Part shown: positions 9,131 through 18,483 of the stretch, piece by piece | Layout of the letters: the number at the start of each line of letters is the position of its first letter | How positions within the stretch are numbered: position 1 is the first letter of the stretch | Assembly (NCBI RefSeq): GCF_017893965.1 | Contig: NZ_CP054142.1 | Span: 1,488,001 to 1,552,000, forward strand | Length of the DNA stretch: 64,000 nucleotides | Origin: Treponema parvum | GTDB taxonomy: Bacteria; Spirochaetota; Spirochaetia; Treponematales; Treponemataceae | Direction of reading: 5' to 3' | Program-made: the position numbers and the translations under genes | Notes under the pieces: generated by a model | Seen by the model: only the letters and a program-made list of their open reading frames with translations | The model's database searches: none | Told to the model about the DNA's origin: nothing

Positions 9131-9787
9131 TTATTTATAAACAGGCGGCATAATACATAAAACGCTCTCGTCGACCGTCGTCCAACAAGTCCTTATCATA
9201 ACGGTTTCATCCGCCGGAGCGACTTGAGCGGCAATATCCGTAAACGCTGTCACTTCTGCCGCCGTCTGACCTGCGGTTTTATCAGCCTCATAATACAATA
9301 AAGCGCCGTCTTCAGCATATAAGGCGTTATATTTTTTTGCACCCTGTCCCAAAGCGTCCGGAAAATCTCCGGGACGTTTTTCATATATCAAATCATCGTA
9401 TGAAATATTAAAAGAAATATCTTTTCCGTTTCCGGCATAGTCGTATACGGTCAGCATATATTCTCCCTTCGGCAGCGGCATACCGTTTTCAGGTGAAATC
9501 CATGCGTATCCTACTGTCCGCAAATCCGAATTTTCATAAGTGTCCGGTGTAAAGATTAACCATTGGTACAATGTTTCCATATGAACGAGCTTTATGCGAT
9601 CCACACGGCGAATATCCGACCCCATATTCGCACACAGCGAAAGTCTCATGATCGGCTTTGAATTTTCAGTTTCATAGTCGAAAATGACGACCGTATCGAC
9701 AGTGTCAATCTGCAAAATTTCGTTAGAACATCCTGCAAGGATCAAAGAGACAATAAAAAAAAGAACGTTTTTTTTCGATTTTAACAC
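9131..9787 (-). CDS. Predicted lipoprotein, function unknown
   Basis: The 218-residue product starts with a lipoprotein signal peptide (KKNVLFFIVSLILAGC), with the lipobox LAGC and Cys at residue 20, so it should be lipid-anchored. The mature part is beta-rich; a stretch such as GEYMLTVYDYAGN resembles small extracellular beta-sandwich modules. No family was recognised. It is transcribed away from the large membrane protein at 9872, and the shared 84-bp intergenic region holds a palindrome (9840-9855). Confidence 0.7.
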   Translation of the reverse strand: MLKSKKNVLFFIVSLILAGCSNEILQIDTVDTVVIFDYETENSKPIMRLSLCANMGSDIRRVDRIKLVHMETLYQWLIFTPDTYENSDLRTVGYAWISPENGMPLPKGEYMLTVYDYAGNGKDISFNISYDDLIYEKRPGDFPDALGQGAKKYNALYAEDGALLYYEADKTAGQTAAEVTAFTDIAAQVAPADETVMIRTCWTTVDESVLCIMPPVYK

Positions 9788-9839
9788 AGACCTTTTACAT
9801 CCCGAAATTGAACCTATCGCATATAAATATATCTATTGC

Positions 9840-9855
9840 ATTGTAAACATACAAT
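9840..9855. promoter_or_regulatory. Palindrome in a divergent promoter region
   Basis: ATTGTA-AACA-TACAAT is a perfect 6-bp inverted repeat between two divergently transcribed genes. A candidate -10 (TATATT, about 9858-9863) for the plus-strand gene lies just behind it. It could bind a dimeric regulator, but none is encoded next to it. Confidence 0.35.
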
Positions 9856-9871
9856 AGTATATTCTTTACAT

Positions 9872-12151
9872 ATGAAAAAAAATGTCCGGCCTGCACTGCT
9901 GTTTTTTGTGCGACTCTTTTTTTTTATTTCAGCGTGCATAAGCCGGAATTTTACAGCGCCAATTTTTGCCGCCTCAGATACATTCAGTCTAAGTTCCGGC
10001 AGAAGCGGTTCAAAAGCAAGCCAAACTGTCGGAGCCGACAGAACCGGCGCAAGCGTCAGCGCCGAAATACAAAAAAAACTGAAGCTCGAAGGATTTAACC
10101 CTAAAACAATCAACCTCATATCTCCCGGTGCAGGAGATTTTCCTTATAATATCTTACTCACCTTTGAAAAAAAAATAAATAAGGACGGACTTGAGACAAA
10201 AGGAGGCCAAGAGGAGTCCTCCTATTCTGTCGGCGCTTCCGCCTCATCCGAAACTTCTTCATATTCCAAAGATTTTAAAACAAATGTGATATTTGTCTTT
10301 GAGCAAAGCGATTTTTTAGTAAACCAAGGGCAAATAATCACACTTTTAAAAAGTATTTCCCAAAAAAAATACCCTTTCGAAGTTTCGATCTTGTTCCCTC
10401 CGAATTCAAGCGATTTTCTGGGAAAAGGAAATTTAATTACGGGTACGGATATTTTTGTAGATTCGATTGACCTTCCCGACAACACATTCGCCGTTTCAGT
10501 AAAATTTTCAAAAGATGAATATGAGATCGACGCATTCAAAGACGGTAAACGAAATAATTCTTCGCCCTCAAGCAAAACCGCTGAAACTTACGGCGACGAA
10601 GTTTCCGTCATAATGCCCGGAAGTAAAAATGAAGTAAGCCCTCTGTGGCTTGTCAAGGCTATCTCAAATTCCTTTTTGAAAAACAAGGCCGAATATACCG
10701 TTCCGGCGGGAACCTTTCTTACAGTGTTCAGATTCGGATTTCTGAAAGGGGACCCAATTTCCGATTCGTTTTTCAGAGAGGGGATTCCTTCCGTTTCGGT
10801 AACATTTGCGGACGATTTAAAGCTCTGTCCCGTGCTCCTGTCATTTCTTGACAACTTCAAGCCTGAAAAAACCGCCGAATGGGACAGGCATTATCTTTTT
10901 TTCACATTTAACGGGCAAAATTTTGTTTTAAACGAAGCATTTTTGGTGAGGTGCTACCTTGCGGCGGCCTTTGTAACGCTTTTTTTTCTATGCGCTCTTT
11001 CATTTTTTGCAGGAAAAAAATCATTGATCCATAGGAGCGAAATAAGAAAATTGTGGTATCTGCTTCCTCTTACGGTTATTATTTCCATAGCGGTCTTGGT
11101 ATTCGGACTGCCGTTGACAAAACTTGCAGCGTCAAAGCTTCATTTATCGCCAGTAATGCAGCTTTATATCCGCATACAGCTTTTGTTTTTAGCGCTTTCA
11201 GCGGTATTTGTAATCATTTTGAAAAACCGCTGCTCCGGATACACGTATAAATTTTATATTACGCTTTCAACTATCGTAAACATATTCGTTTTCAGCGCAG
11301 CGGATCTATCGCTTTTTTTCTTGTTTGTATTCGAGTACATATTGTCCTTACTGCTGCGTCTTTCAAAAAGGGCGATCCCGTTTTCGATAATCGGACTGTT
11401 ATTGTTTATTCCTTTTATTCCCTATGGAATTATTTTATGGCAATACATAGAAATACAAAAAATTTCAAACCTGATTTCAGGTAATATTTTGCAAAACATA
11501 CTTTTGGCCTTCGCCGTTCAGCCGTTCAGCCTTGTATGGCTTCTTATACTGTCACAGATTCTAAACCGAAACCTGAAAAATAAAAAGACCTTTCAAAACC
11601 GAGGCATTGTTTTTACGGCGGCAGCTGCAAGTTTTATGATTTTCCTGTGCTTTTACGGAATATCGCACATTCTGGAAAAATACAGGTTCATTCCGTCTGT
11701 CGTAGACATAACGGACGGAGTAACGCTGATACGGTCGAAAAACAACCGTCTTCAAGTAACGGCCTTCGATTCGTTTGAATTCGGAAATTCCGTCTGCAAT
11801 GTGGAAATAAGATCGTCAAAGCCTGCCGAACGTTACGAAATAAGCATATCAGGAAAAACGGTGCAGCCCGTGTACGAGGCGACCGTTCCTTACACGGAAA
11901 ACACAAAGGATCTTAGCGCGGCTTTTCATCTTCCGGATTTTCCGCCCGAACTGTGCAGGATAACTTACACGGCGGCTGCCATCGAAGAAACCGCCGTAAG
12001 CGTCACTTCTTATTATGCAACTGACAGAGCGGGAACGTTTGAATGCGAGACTTGCACGGCGGTAATTTCCAAGGCGGACAATGAAGCACGCACAGCGGAT
12101 TCGCCAGAGAATCGATACGGCAAAAAAACAGGCCTAGGTAACAGGACATGA
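9872..12151 (+). CDS. Large polytopic membrane protein, function unknown
   Basis: The protein was not recognised. The ATG at 9872 is chosen because it opens a lysine-start signal sequence (MKKNVRPALLFFVRLFFF); an earlier in-frame ATG at 9836 lies in the promoter region. The product has 759 residues. Layout: signal sequence, an exported domain of roughly 330 residues rich in Ser, Lys and Phe, then a block of about eight hydrophobic segments (about 370-620), and a beta-rich C-terminal domain of about 120 residues. The stop overlaps the ATG of dinB (ATGA), so both are co-translated. A role in envelope biogenesis with the exported part of the next gene is only a guess. Confidence 0.65.
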   Translation: MKKNVRPALLFFVRLFFFISACISRNFTAPIFAASDTFSLSSGRSGSKASQTVGADRTGASVSAEIQKKLKLEGFNPKTINLISPGAGDFPYNILLTFEKKINKDGLETKGGQEESSYSVGASASSETSSYSKDFKTNVIFVFEQSDFLVNQGQIITLLKSISQKKYPFEVSILFPPNSSDFLGKGNLITGTDIFVDSIDLPDNTFAVSVKFSKDEYEIDAFKDGKRNNSSPSSKTAETYGDEVSVIMPGSKNEVSPLWLVKAISNSFLKNKAEYTVPAGTFLTVFRFGFLKGDPISDSFFREGIPSVSVTFADDLKLCPVLLSFLDNFKPEKTAEWDRHYLFFTFNGQNFVLNEAFLVRCYLAAAFVTLFFLCALSFFAGKKSLIHRSEIRKLWYLLPLTVIISIAVLVFGLPLTKLAASKLHLSPVMQLYIRIQLLFLALSAVFVIILKNRCSGYTYKFYITLSTIVNIFVFSAADLSLFFLFVFEYILSLLLRLSKRAIPFSIIGLLLFIPFIPYGIILWQYIEIQKISNLISGNILQNILLAFAVQPFSLVWLLILSQILNRNLKNKKTFQNRGIVFTAAAASFMIFLCFYGISHILEKYRFIPSVVDITDGVTLIRSKNNRLQVTAFDSFEFGNSVCNVEIRSSKPAERYEISISGKTVQPVYEATVPYTENTKDLSAAFHLPDFPPELCRITYTAAAIEETAVSVTSYYATDRAGTFECETCTAVISKADNEARTADSPENRYGKKTGLGNRT

Positions 12152-15100
12152 TCGAATGGAACGATATATGTATCCTCCACATTGATCTGGACGCTTTTTT
12201 CGCTTCCGTAGAAAAGATCGATAATCCCGATCTGAAAGGAAAACCCGTCATAGTCGGCGGAAAACCGTCCGACCGCAGGGCGGTAGTTTGTACGGCCTCG
12301 TATGAAGCTCGCAAGTTCGGAGTACATTCGGCCATGCCGATAACCAAAGCATACTCTCTTTGTCCGCAAGGCGTATACATAAGCCCGCGCATGGAACGTT
12401 ATCATGAAAAATCTCAGGAAGTCATGGAAATATTCGCCGATTTTTCGCCCGAAATCCGCCAGATTTCGGTAGACGAAGCCTTTATAAACCTTTCCGGGAC
12501 GCAAAGATTGTTCGGAAACCCTTCGGATACGGCGCGGAAAATAAAGACAGCAGTAAAAGAAAAGACGGGACTTACGGTTTCCGCAGGTCTCGCCCAAAAC
12601 CGCTACATAGCAAAGATCGCGTCAGGTCTTTCAAAACCCGACGGGTTTTATGAAGTGCCGCCCGGAACGGAAGAAGACTTTATGTTAAGCCTTCCCATTG
12701 AAAAAGTATGGGGAATAGGCACGAAAACGCAAAAACGTTTATACGATTCGGGATTTAAAACAACAAAAGATATTCACTCAAAATCCCTTTCGCTTCTCCA
12801 AAGCATTTTCGGAACAGCTGCCGGATCCTTCCTATATAATGCGGTGCGGGGCAAAGAGGTGGAAACTTTCAGCGAATCAAAATCGCATTCTTTAAGTGCG
12901 GAAACCACCTTTTCGTTTGACCTTACCGATCGTTATGCGATAGGGACGGCACTTATGGAACTCTCGTATACGGTGATGTTCCGCCTAATAAAAGAAAACA
13001 AAAGCAGTAAGACCGTGTCCGTAAAGATCCGCTACGGAGATTTTACGACGGTTTCGATACAGGAAACCTTGGACAGTGAAATCTTTTCGGCGGAAGAACT
13101 TTTTGAACGCGCCGAAGCCCTGTTCGATAAAAAATATGATAAAAACCTAGGCGGAGTAAGGCTTTTGGGTCTTGCCGTACAAAACATAGGAAAATCCGCA
13201 CTCCAGCAGGAAATGTTTGAAGAAAAAGGTGAAAAAAAACGTGCGATAGAAAAAAGCATACTTGAATTGCAGAATAAAAAACCCGAAATAAAAATAAAAA
13301 AGGCAAGACTTTTAAATAAAAACAAAAAAATCCCTTTAATACTGTTCCCTTTGCTCTTGTCGGCAATGTTTTTCCGACGCCCGGTATTTGCGGAAACAAT
13401 GAACAAAACAGACGCCGCGGGTGCGGGAGCGATAGTCTTTGACGAATCGGCGCTGCCTCCTCAGAGCGGTGTAAAAGCAGTTTCCGACGGCACCTCGTCA
13501 ATATTCAATTATTCTATAGATGACCGGCAGATAGAATTTTTAGCGGACGGCTATTGGGAATCCGCCATAGCCGGCACGGCTCAGGCAAATTTCGGTTTCG
13601 GAAATCCGTTCATGATTTCGACGGCTCCTCCCGTTTTTACTCAAAAAGTGGATTTAACTTTATGGTTTATGCTCGACAAAAAATGGTATTTTGAAGCCGC
13701 CTTTGCGGACGGTTTCGACAAAAACACCGTCGCCGCAGGATATTACGGAGAAGGCGCGCTAAAAGAAATACGCGTCGCAAACAGAGGAATTACATTTCCC
13801 AAAAAATATTCCATAGACAATGTGAACAGGGGAATAGGAGGAGGCAACAACGAGGCGCCGGGCGTTTCTCTTCACTTTGAAGACGACGAGCAAAACAAAT
13901 GGAAGGGAGACTTCGCTTTTCGCTACGATATGCTTGAATCGCGGAGCAAAACATATTACGGAAAAAACAGCGTTAACGACAGTTCAATCCCCTTGTCGAA
14001 ATGGCTCTCAGGACGGATATACGTGCTTCCTGACTCTCCGGCTTTTATTTCGGACATCAGAGACGTCTATGTGGAAAATTCCAACGGAACGTATACCGAT
14101 CTTCAAGGAAGAAAATACAAAAAACTCTCAGAATCCGAATACATTCTTTTGCCGGTAAGAAGGCAGATAATTTTGTCGCAAAGCGCCGGGGCGACAATAA
14201 AAAACGGCATAGTTCCCGCCGTCGCGGTTTCTTTTTTTAACGGCTCGACATACACTGCCTTACGCAGCGCCCTCGGCGCCTTCGGCAGCGTCCAAAGCGA
14301 CGGCACTTTAAGCGGAGCAAGCGGCTTTTTAGGCGAAATACAAAAATTTTTCGGGAGCGCCGCAGTCTCAGACGGTTCATCACGTCCCAACGTAGCATCG
14401 TTTTCATACGGGGGAGTTTCCGCACACGGTCCCATGCAGCCTGGAAGTTACCCAATTCCCGATCATACGGGAACTATGACGGACGGTTTTTTTTCAAAAA
14501 TAGGCGGAACATCAGGCATCGAAGTTTTATTTATTCAGCATCCGGCAGGATTTTCGCCTTTCACCGCCGCCTTCCGCTACGACGGCGGAGTAAACCCCGT
14601 AGACAGCGCGGTCATCGCGTCGTCTTCCACACAGACAGAATCCGAACTTTTTTTAGCTACGGCAGCCGACGACCTTACGTTTACGTCGCAAGACTACACT
14701 TCGCAGAAACATAACTACGTAGACGTTTTCAGATCCGACGTTTCCGCAAGCGCCAATTCTCTCGTAAAGCCCCAAGTGCGATACCCTCTTGCGGACATTG
14801 CGCCCGGCTGCTATTTAGGCTATGAGACCTCATCTGACCTTTATCTGCGGCTTCGCTCATATTCGGCAGTTTCCAGATTCGACATAGGGACGGAGGCAGT
14901 TCCAGGAACCGTCAGACTTTATAAAAACGGCGTGATAGACGGAGCGGCAAAATATGATGCGGAATCGGGAATAATAACGCCCTCTTCAAGCATATCGGGG
15001 AGCGACAGGATCTACATCACTTGGTATGAGCAAAGCGCGGCAGACGGCAGCGGAGCCGTCGCTGCGGCGGCCGGATATTCCAGACAGTTTACGAGAGAAT

Positions 15101-18100
15101 GGAGCGGCGACCTGTCTTTTTCAACAAGATGGCCTTATAACCCAAAAATAAACTATGCCGACGCATCAAATTCTCAATCGGGTTTTGCGACGGTCGCCGC
15201 GGGGCTTGAGTACGCTACAGAAAATTTTACATTTTCAAATACGGCCGCAGCTACGCTTGAATCTCCCAACGTGAGCGGAAAATACCGCGTACTCGCGATG
15301 GACGACAGATCACCCGACACTGTAAATCTTTCAGAAAATTCCGGCACGGATCTGCCTGAAGGCTTTACTCCGTCTTTAAATGCGCGGAAGGGAACCGCGC
15401 CGGGCAACGAGCCGCCTCGATTGTCATACCAATATAACGGCTCCCAAAGTGCGGAAAACGGTTCTACGGATCCTGAAATTTCAGGCTATAAAATTCCCGT
15501 TTCATGGGATTTTTCATCATGGGAAGGACAGAGCGTATGCGCATGGGCGGCTACGACGATAGACTTAGGACCGAGCGCTTCACTGCTTGCCGCAGGCACG
15601 GAATTTTCCATCGCCATAAAACCCCAAAACACTTCGGTAACAAACTACGACGTATACTTGCAGTTGGGCGTTTCAGCCGACGATGATTTTACAGTAGAAG
15701 ATTCCGGTTCCGTTCCTACGTGGAAAATTTCCGACGTCTCGACTCCCGATGTGAGAAATCCATTCAATCCGGCCAACGGAACGTTTTCACAAAACATAGT
15801 GAAGATCCGCCTTACCCAGGAAGACGTAAGCCGCCTTTCTTCCAATCGCGGCGCCAGAATAATAATAGTTGTAAACGCAACTTCGACGGGAAGCGGACAC
15901 GGCAATTCAATTTCGGACGCAAATTCAAACAAAACCGGAACCTTGTGGGTCGGTCCCTATGAAATTCAAACGCAGGGAGTCTTTACTTTTCAAGCGGACA
16001 AATTAAAGGTCACAAGTTCCCAAACAAAATCCGATTTTTCAGGCTCCGGAGATTTTAACTCGTCCGCAAACTATGTGCAAAACGTCGACTGGAAAAACTC
16101 GGATGATTCCACCGTTGACAAAACGGACATAACAATAACTCGGTACTTCAGCGAAGTTGACATATCTCCTTATAAAAAAATAAATCTTTATTTTCGCTTT
16201 GCGCCGAAGGAAGAAACGCCGCTGGCAACAGACGACTCGGCCTGCGCTTTCGCCCTCACGCTCGACCGCAATTCAAAAGGAATAAGTTCTTACGACAAGA
16301 CAGCCCTTCGCTTGGAAATTCCCCGTTCGGAATTTAAAAACTATGCCGACTCCCTATGGCACAAACTTACTGTCGACAGATCCGAAAAAAAAGTGACTAT
16401 CGACGGCAAGGCTGTCGCTGTAAAAGACCTTTTAGTCGACACAAAAACGGTTCCGTCGCGGCTCAAGATGACGATTGCAACGGCGATGGACGGTAAACTT
16501 TTTAAATCCGGCCGTTTCAGTTTTGACGAACTTTATCTTTCGGACACAAAAGAATATTACATTCTCGAAGACAATGTAAAAACTTCTTATAAAAAAGACG
16601 GTATCATATTGGCGGCGGGAAAATTTCCTCTGCTTGAAAATTTTTCATTTAAAGCCCGGACAAATTCTGCGGCAAGCATACGTCAGGAAGAATCGAACAA
16701 GGCGGATTCTTCTCTTGCGGGCAGCGCCTCTGCAGGCGTAACCCTTGCGACAATAGCTTTTTCAGGCGAAATCAGCGGTTCCACATCAGACGATACTAAA
16801 CTCTCAAACGCGGGTCACAAAATTGAAACCACAGCTCCGCTTTTCGGTATTTTTTCGGCCGCAGAAGAGTATAGATACGATCCTGTCGAAAAAAGTCTTC
16901 ATAAACAAAACGGAGCGGGAGCGGATCTTAAAACTGTCGGCGTTCCTCTCGATGTTTACGTAAACACGGAAGCCGTTTCAAACGCGTGGCATTCGACGCA
17001 AAAAAGTTCCGTACAATCGGATCTGTCTTTAGCTTCTCAAAATCTTTCATATTTTTTAACCGCAAAATTCAGCGCGGATCAAAGGCTTTTGCCGTCGCAT
17101 TGCGGCGTAAAGAGGATAGACTCAAATTCCTATTTTCAAGGCTGGAAGGACAGTTCTGCCCTCGCCTTTTCGACCGGAAAAGAAAACGCTTCCGGACGAA
17201 ACGTCGCGGCGGGTATTTCAAACGTCTTAAAATTCCCCTACATGGGATTTTCGCCGCAGGCGGACATTTCGTGCGAAGGCAGGTATTCTTCATCAAAATC
17301 CGTCCTTTTTGCGGATTCCGCCAAGATAAAACTCAAGTTCCCGTTTTCGATCGGTTCGAACAATATCATTTTTCAATGGGCAAGAGAAGCAGGAGGAACG
17401 AAGAACGTGACGGCGGGAGGAGATTACGGCGAAGACGTAAAAGAAATTTCAGACTCCCTCGGCAGGCGCGAATATTTTTTCAAAGCCCTGCCTTTTCACG
17501 ACATGGTAAGCGCTTCTCTTCCTCAAAAGGTGTTTAAAAACACTTCAGCCCTTTCCGACGTTTCAGGTAACGAAGGATCCTTATACTACAGCACAATATA
17601 CGACCTGTCGTGGCGGCGTCCTGTATGGGGAAGTATCCGCGACTTATTGCTGCCTACTTCCGTTTCGCTTTCGGCCTCGCGCGACATAAGGACGTCCGCA
17701 AGAATAAGCGACATTTATCAATACAAGGCGGCGCTGAATTATACCGCGTTCAACATATTCGGGCAAAACGGAACGCTGATGAAAACATCCTTATTTAAGC
17801 AGGATGAATATACGGCTTCGGTATCGGCGGCGGCAAAAATTCCGCGCGACAGCGGCGAAAGACGATATGTTTACGACAGTTACGTTCAAGCCAATTTTTA
17901 CTACAATGATACGGATACGGTACGGCTGGGCGGTGAAATAAGTTTTGAAACGTCCGACATATGGGCAACCAGGGCTACCGTGATCTGGAAGCGACGCGGT
18001 AAGACAAGTCCCTTGCTGGCGGCAGTGACGCTTTTTAAGCCTGCTTACGACATGTCGGGCGTAGTTTTAACGCGCTCGGACAGCGTAAATATCTCTTTTT

Positions 18101-18297
18101 CCGAAAGCGAAACATATTCCACTACAAATTCCAAGGTGATAAAAAGACAGGCTTTCGAACTGAATCATTCGGCGGATATGAAATTAAACGGGAATCTCAC
18201 CGTATTTTCTTTTTTAGCGGAAACGTATAACTGCACATGGGATAAAATTATTCTGCTAACAATAAAAGCGGGATTGGGAATGAGGATGGAATTTTAA
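12148..18297 (+). CDS. DNA polymerase IV (DinB) fused in frame to a giant exported, outer-membrane-like protein
   Basis: One open frame of 2,049 codons. Residues 1-360 are a complete Y-family polymerase, DinB, for error-prone lesion bypass: HIDLDAFF (metal aspartates 13 and 15), SYEARKFGV, SVDEAF (Asp109, Glu110), helix-hairpin-helix KVWGIG, and a clamp-binding-like QQEMF (353-357) where DinB normally ends. A Lys-rich linker is followed by a typical signal peptide (393-415: KKIPLILFPLLLSAMF, cleavage after VFA) and about 1,630 beta-rich residues ending in an alternating hydrophobic strand with terminal Phe (AGLGMRMEF), as outer-membrane barrels do. A LamG-like stretch is possible near residue 1,340. 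One polypeptide cannot easily serve both sites. A TTG at 13267 could start the exported part separately, and a one-base slip in the A8 tract at 13232-13239 would end DinB at a TGA at 13263. Confidence 0.75.
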   Translation: MIEWNDICILHIDLDAFFASVEKIDNPDLKGKPVIVGGKPSDRRAVVCTASYEARKFGVHSAMPITKAYSLCPQGVYISPRMERYHEKSQEVMEIFADFSPEIRQISVDEAFINLSGTQRLFGNPSDTARKIKTAVKEKTGLTVSAGLAQNRYIAKIASGLSKPDGFYEVPPGTEEDFMLSLPIEKVWGIGTKTQKRLYDSGFKTTKDIHSKSLSLLQSIFGTAAGSFLYNAVRGKEVETFSESKSHSLSAETTFSFDLTDRYAIGTALMELSYTVMFRLIKENKSSKTVSVKIRYGDFTTVSIQETLDSEIFSAEELFERAEALFDKKYDKNLGGVRLLGLAVQNIGKSALQQEMFEEKGEKKRAIEKSILELQNKKPEIKIKKARLLNKNKKIPLILFPLLLSAMFFRRPVFAETMNKTDAAGAGAIVFDESALPPQSGVKAVSDGTSSIFNYSIDDRQIEFLADGYWESAIAGTAQANFGFGNPFMISTAPPVFTQKVDLTLWFMLDKKWYFEAAFADGFDKNTVAAGYYGEGALKEIRVANRGITFPKKYSIDNVNRGIGGGNNEAPGVSLHFEDDEQNKWKGDFAFRYDMLESRSKTYYGKNSVNDSSIPLSKWLSGRIYVLPDSPAFISDIRDVYVENSNGTYTDLQGRKYKKLSESEYILLPVRRQIILSQSAGATIKNGIVPAVAVSFFNGSTYTALRSALGAFGSVQSDGTLSGASGFLGEIQKFFGSAAVSDGSSRPNVASFSYGGVSAHGPMQPGSYPIPDHTGTMTDGFFSKIGGTSGIEVLFIQHPAGFSPFTAAFRYDGGVNPVDSAVIASSSTQTESELFLATAADDLTFTSQDYTSQKHNYVDVFRSDVSASANSLVKPQVRYPLADIAPGCYLGYETSSDLYLRLRSYSAVSRFDIGTEAVPGTVRLYKNGVIDGAAKYDAESGIITPSSSISGSDRIYITWYEQSAADGSGAVAAAAGYSRQFTREWSGDLSFSTRWPYNPKINYADASNSQSGFATVAAGLEYATENFTFSNTAAATLESPNVSGKYRVLAMDDRSPDTVNLSENSGTDLPEGFTPSLNARKGTAPGNEPPRLSYQYNGSQSAENGSTDPEISGYKIPVSWDFSSWEGQSVCAWAATTIDLGPSASLLAAGTEFSIAIKPQNTSVTNYDVYLQLGVSADDDFTVEDSGSVPTWKISDVSTPDVRNPFNPANGTFSQNIVKIRLTQEDVSRLSSNRGARIIIVVNATSTGSGHGNSISDANSNKTGTLWVGPYEIQTQGVFTFQADKLKVTSSQTKSDFSGSGDFNSSANYVQNVDWKNSDDSTVDKTDITITRYFSEVDISPYKKINLYFRFAPKEETPLATDDSACAFALTLDRNSKGISSYDKTALRLEIPRSEFKNYADSLWHKLTVDRSEKKVTIDGKAVAVKDLLVDTKTVPSRLKMTIATAMDGKLFKSGRFSFDELYLSDTKEYYILEDNVKTSYKKDGIILAAGKFPLLENFSFKARTNSAASIRQEESNKADSSLAGSASAGVTLATIAFSGEISGSTSDDTKLSNAGHKIETTAPLFGIFSAAEEYRYDPVEKSLHKQNGAGADLKTVGVPLDVYVNTEAVSNAWHSTQKSSVQSDLSLASQNLSYFLTAKFSADQRLLPSHCGVKRIDSNSYFQGWKDSSALAFSTGKENASGRNVAAGISNVLKFPYMGFSPQADISCEGRYSSSKSVLFADSAKIKLKFPFSIGSNNIIFQWAREAGGTKNVTAGGDYGEDVKEISDSLGRREYFFKALPFHDMVSASLPQKVFKNTSALSDVSGNEGSLYYSTIYDLSWRRPVWGSIRDLLLPTSVSLSASRDIRTSARISDIYQYKAALNYTAFNIFGQNGTLMKTSLFKQDEYTASVSAAAKIPRDSGERRYVYDSYVQANFYYNDTDTVRLGGEISFETSDIWATRATVIWKRRGKTSPLLAAVTLFKPAYDMSGVVLTRSDSVNISFSESETYSTTNSKVIKRQAFELNHSADMKLNGNLTVFSFLAETYNCTWDKIILLTIKAGLGMRMEF

Positions 18298-18483
18298 GGG
18301 TCAAGCGCGGCATGCAAGCGGCGAACCGCGCCGTGGTACGCCGTTTCGCGGCGAAAGTGTGTCAGCGTGCGACTGCATTTCGCGGCGCCCAAGTTCGGCG
18401 ACGCAGCATAATGACTCGTCGCGGCGACGCCTGGCATACGGACGGCGGCGCAGGCAACATGCGGGCGCGATGTTCTTAGACTC
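18298..18483. other. GC-rich intergenic region between convergent genes
   Basis: These 186 bp are visibly much richer in G and C than the flanking genes and contain many CG-rich short inverted motifs (for example CGCGGCG in both orientations). No credible gene, tRNA or T-tract terminator is seen. It separates the DinB-fusion gene from the NHL-repeat gene. Confidence 0.5.
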
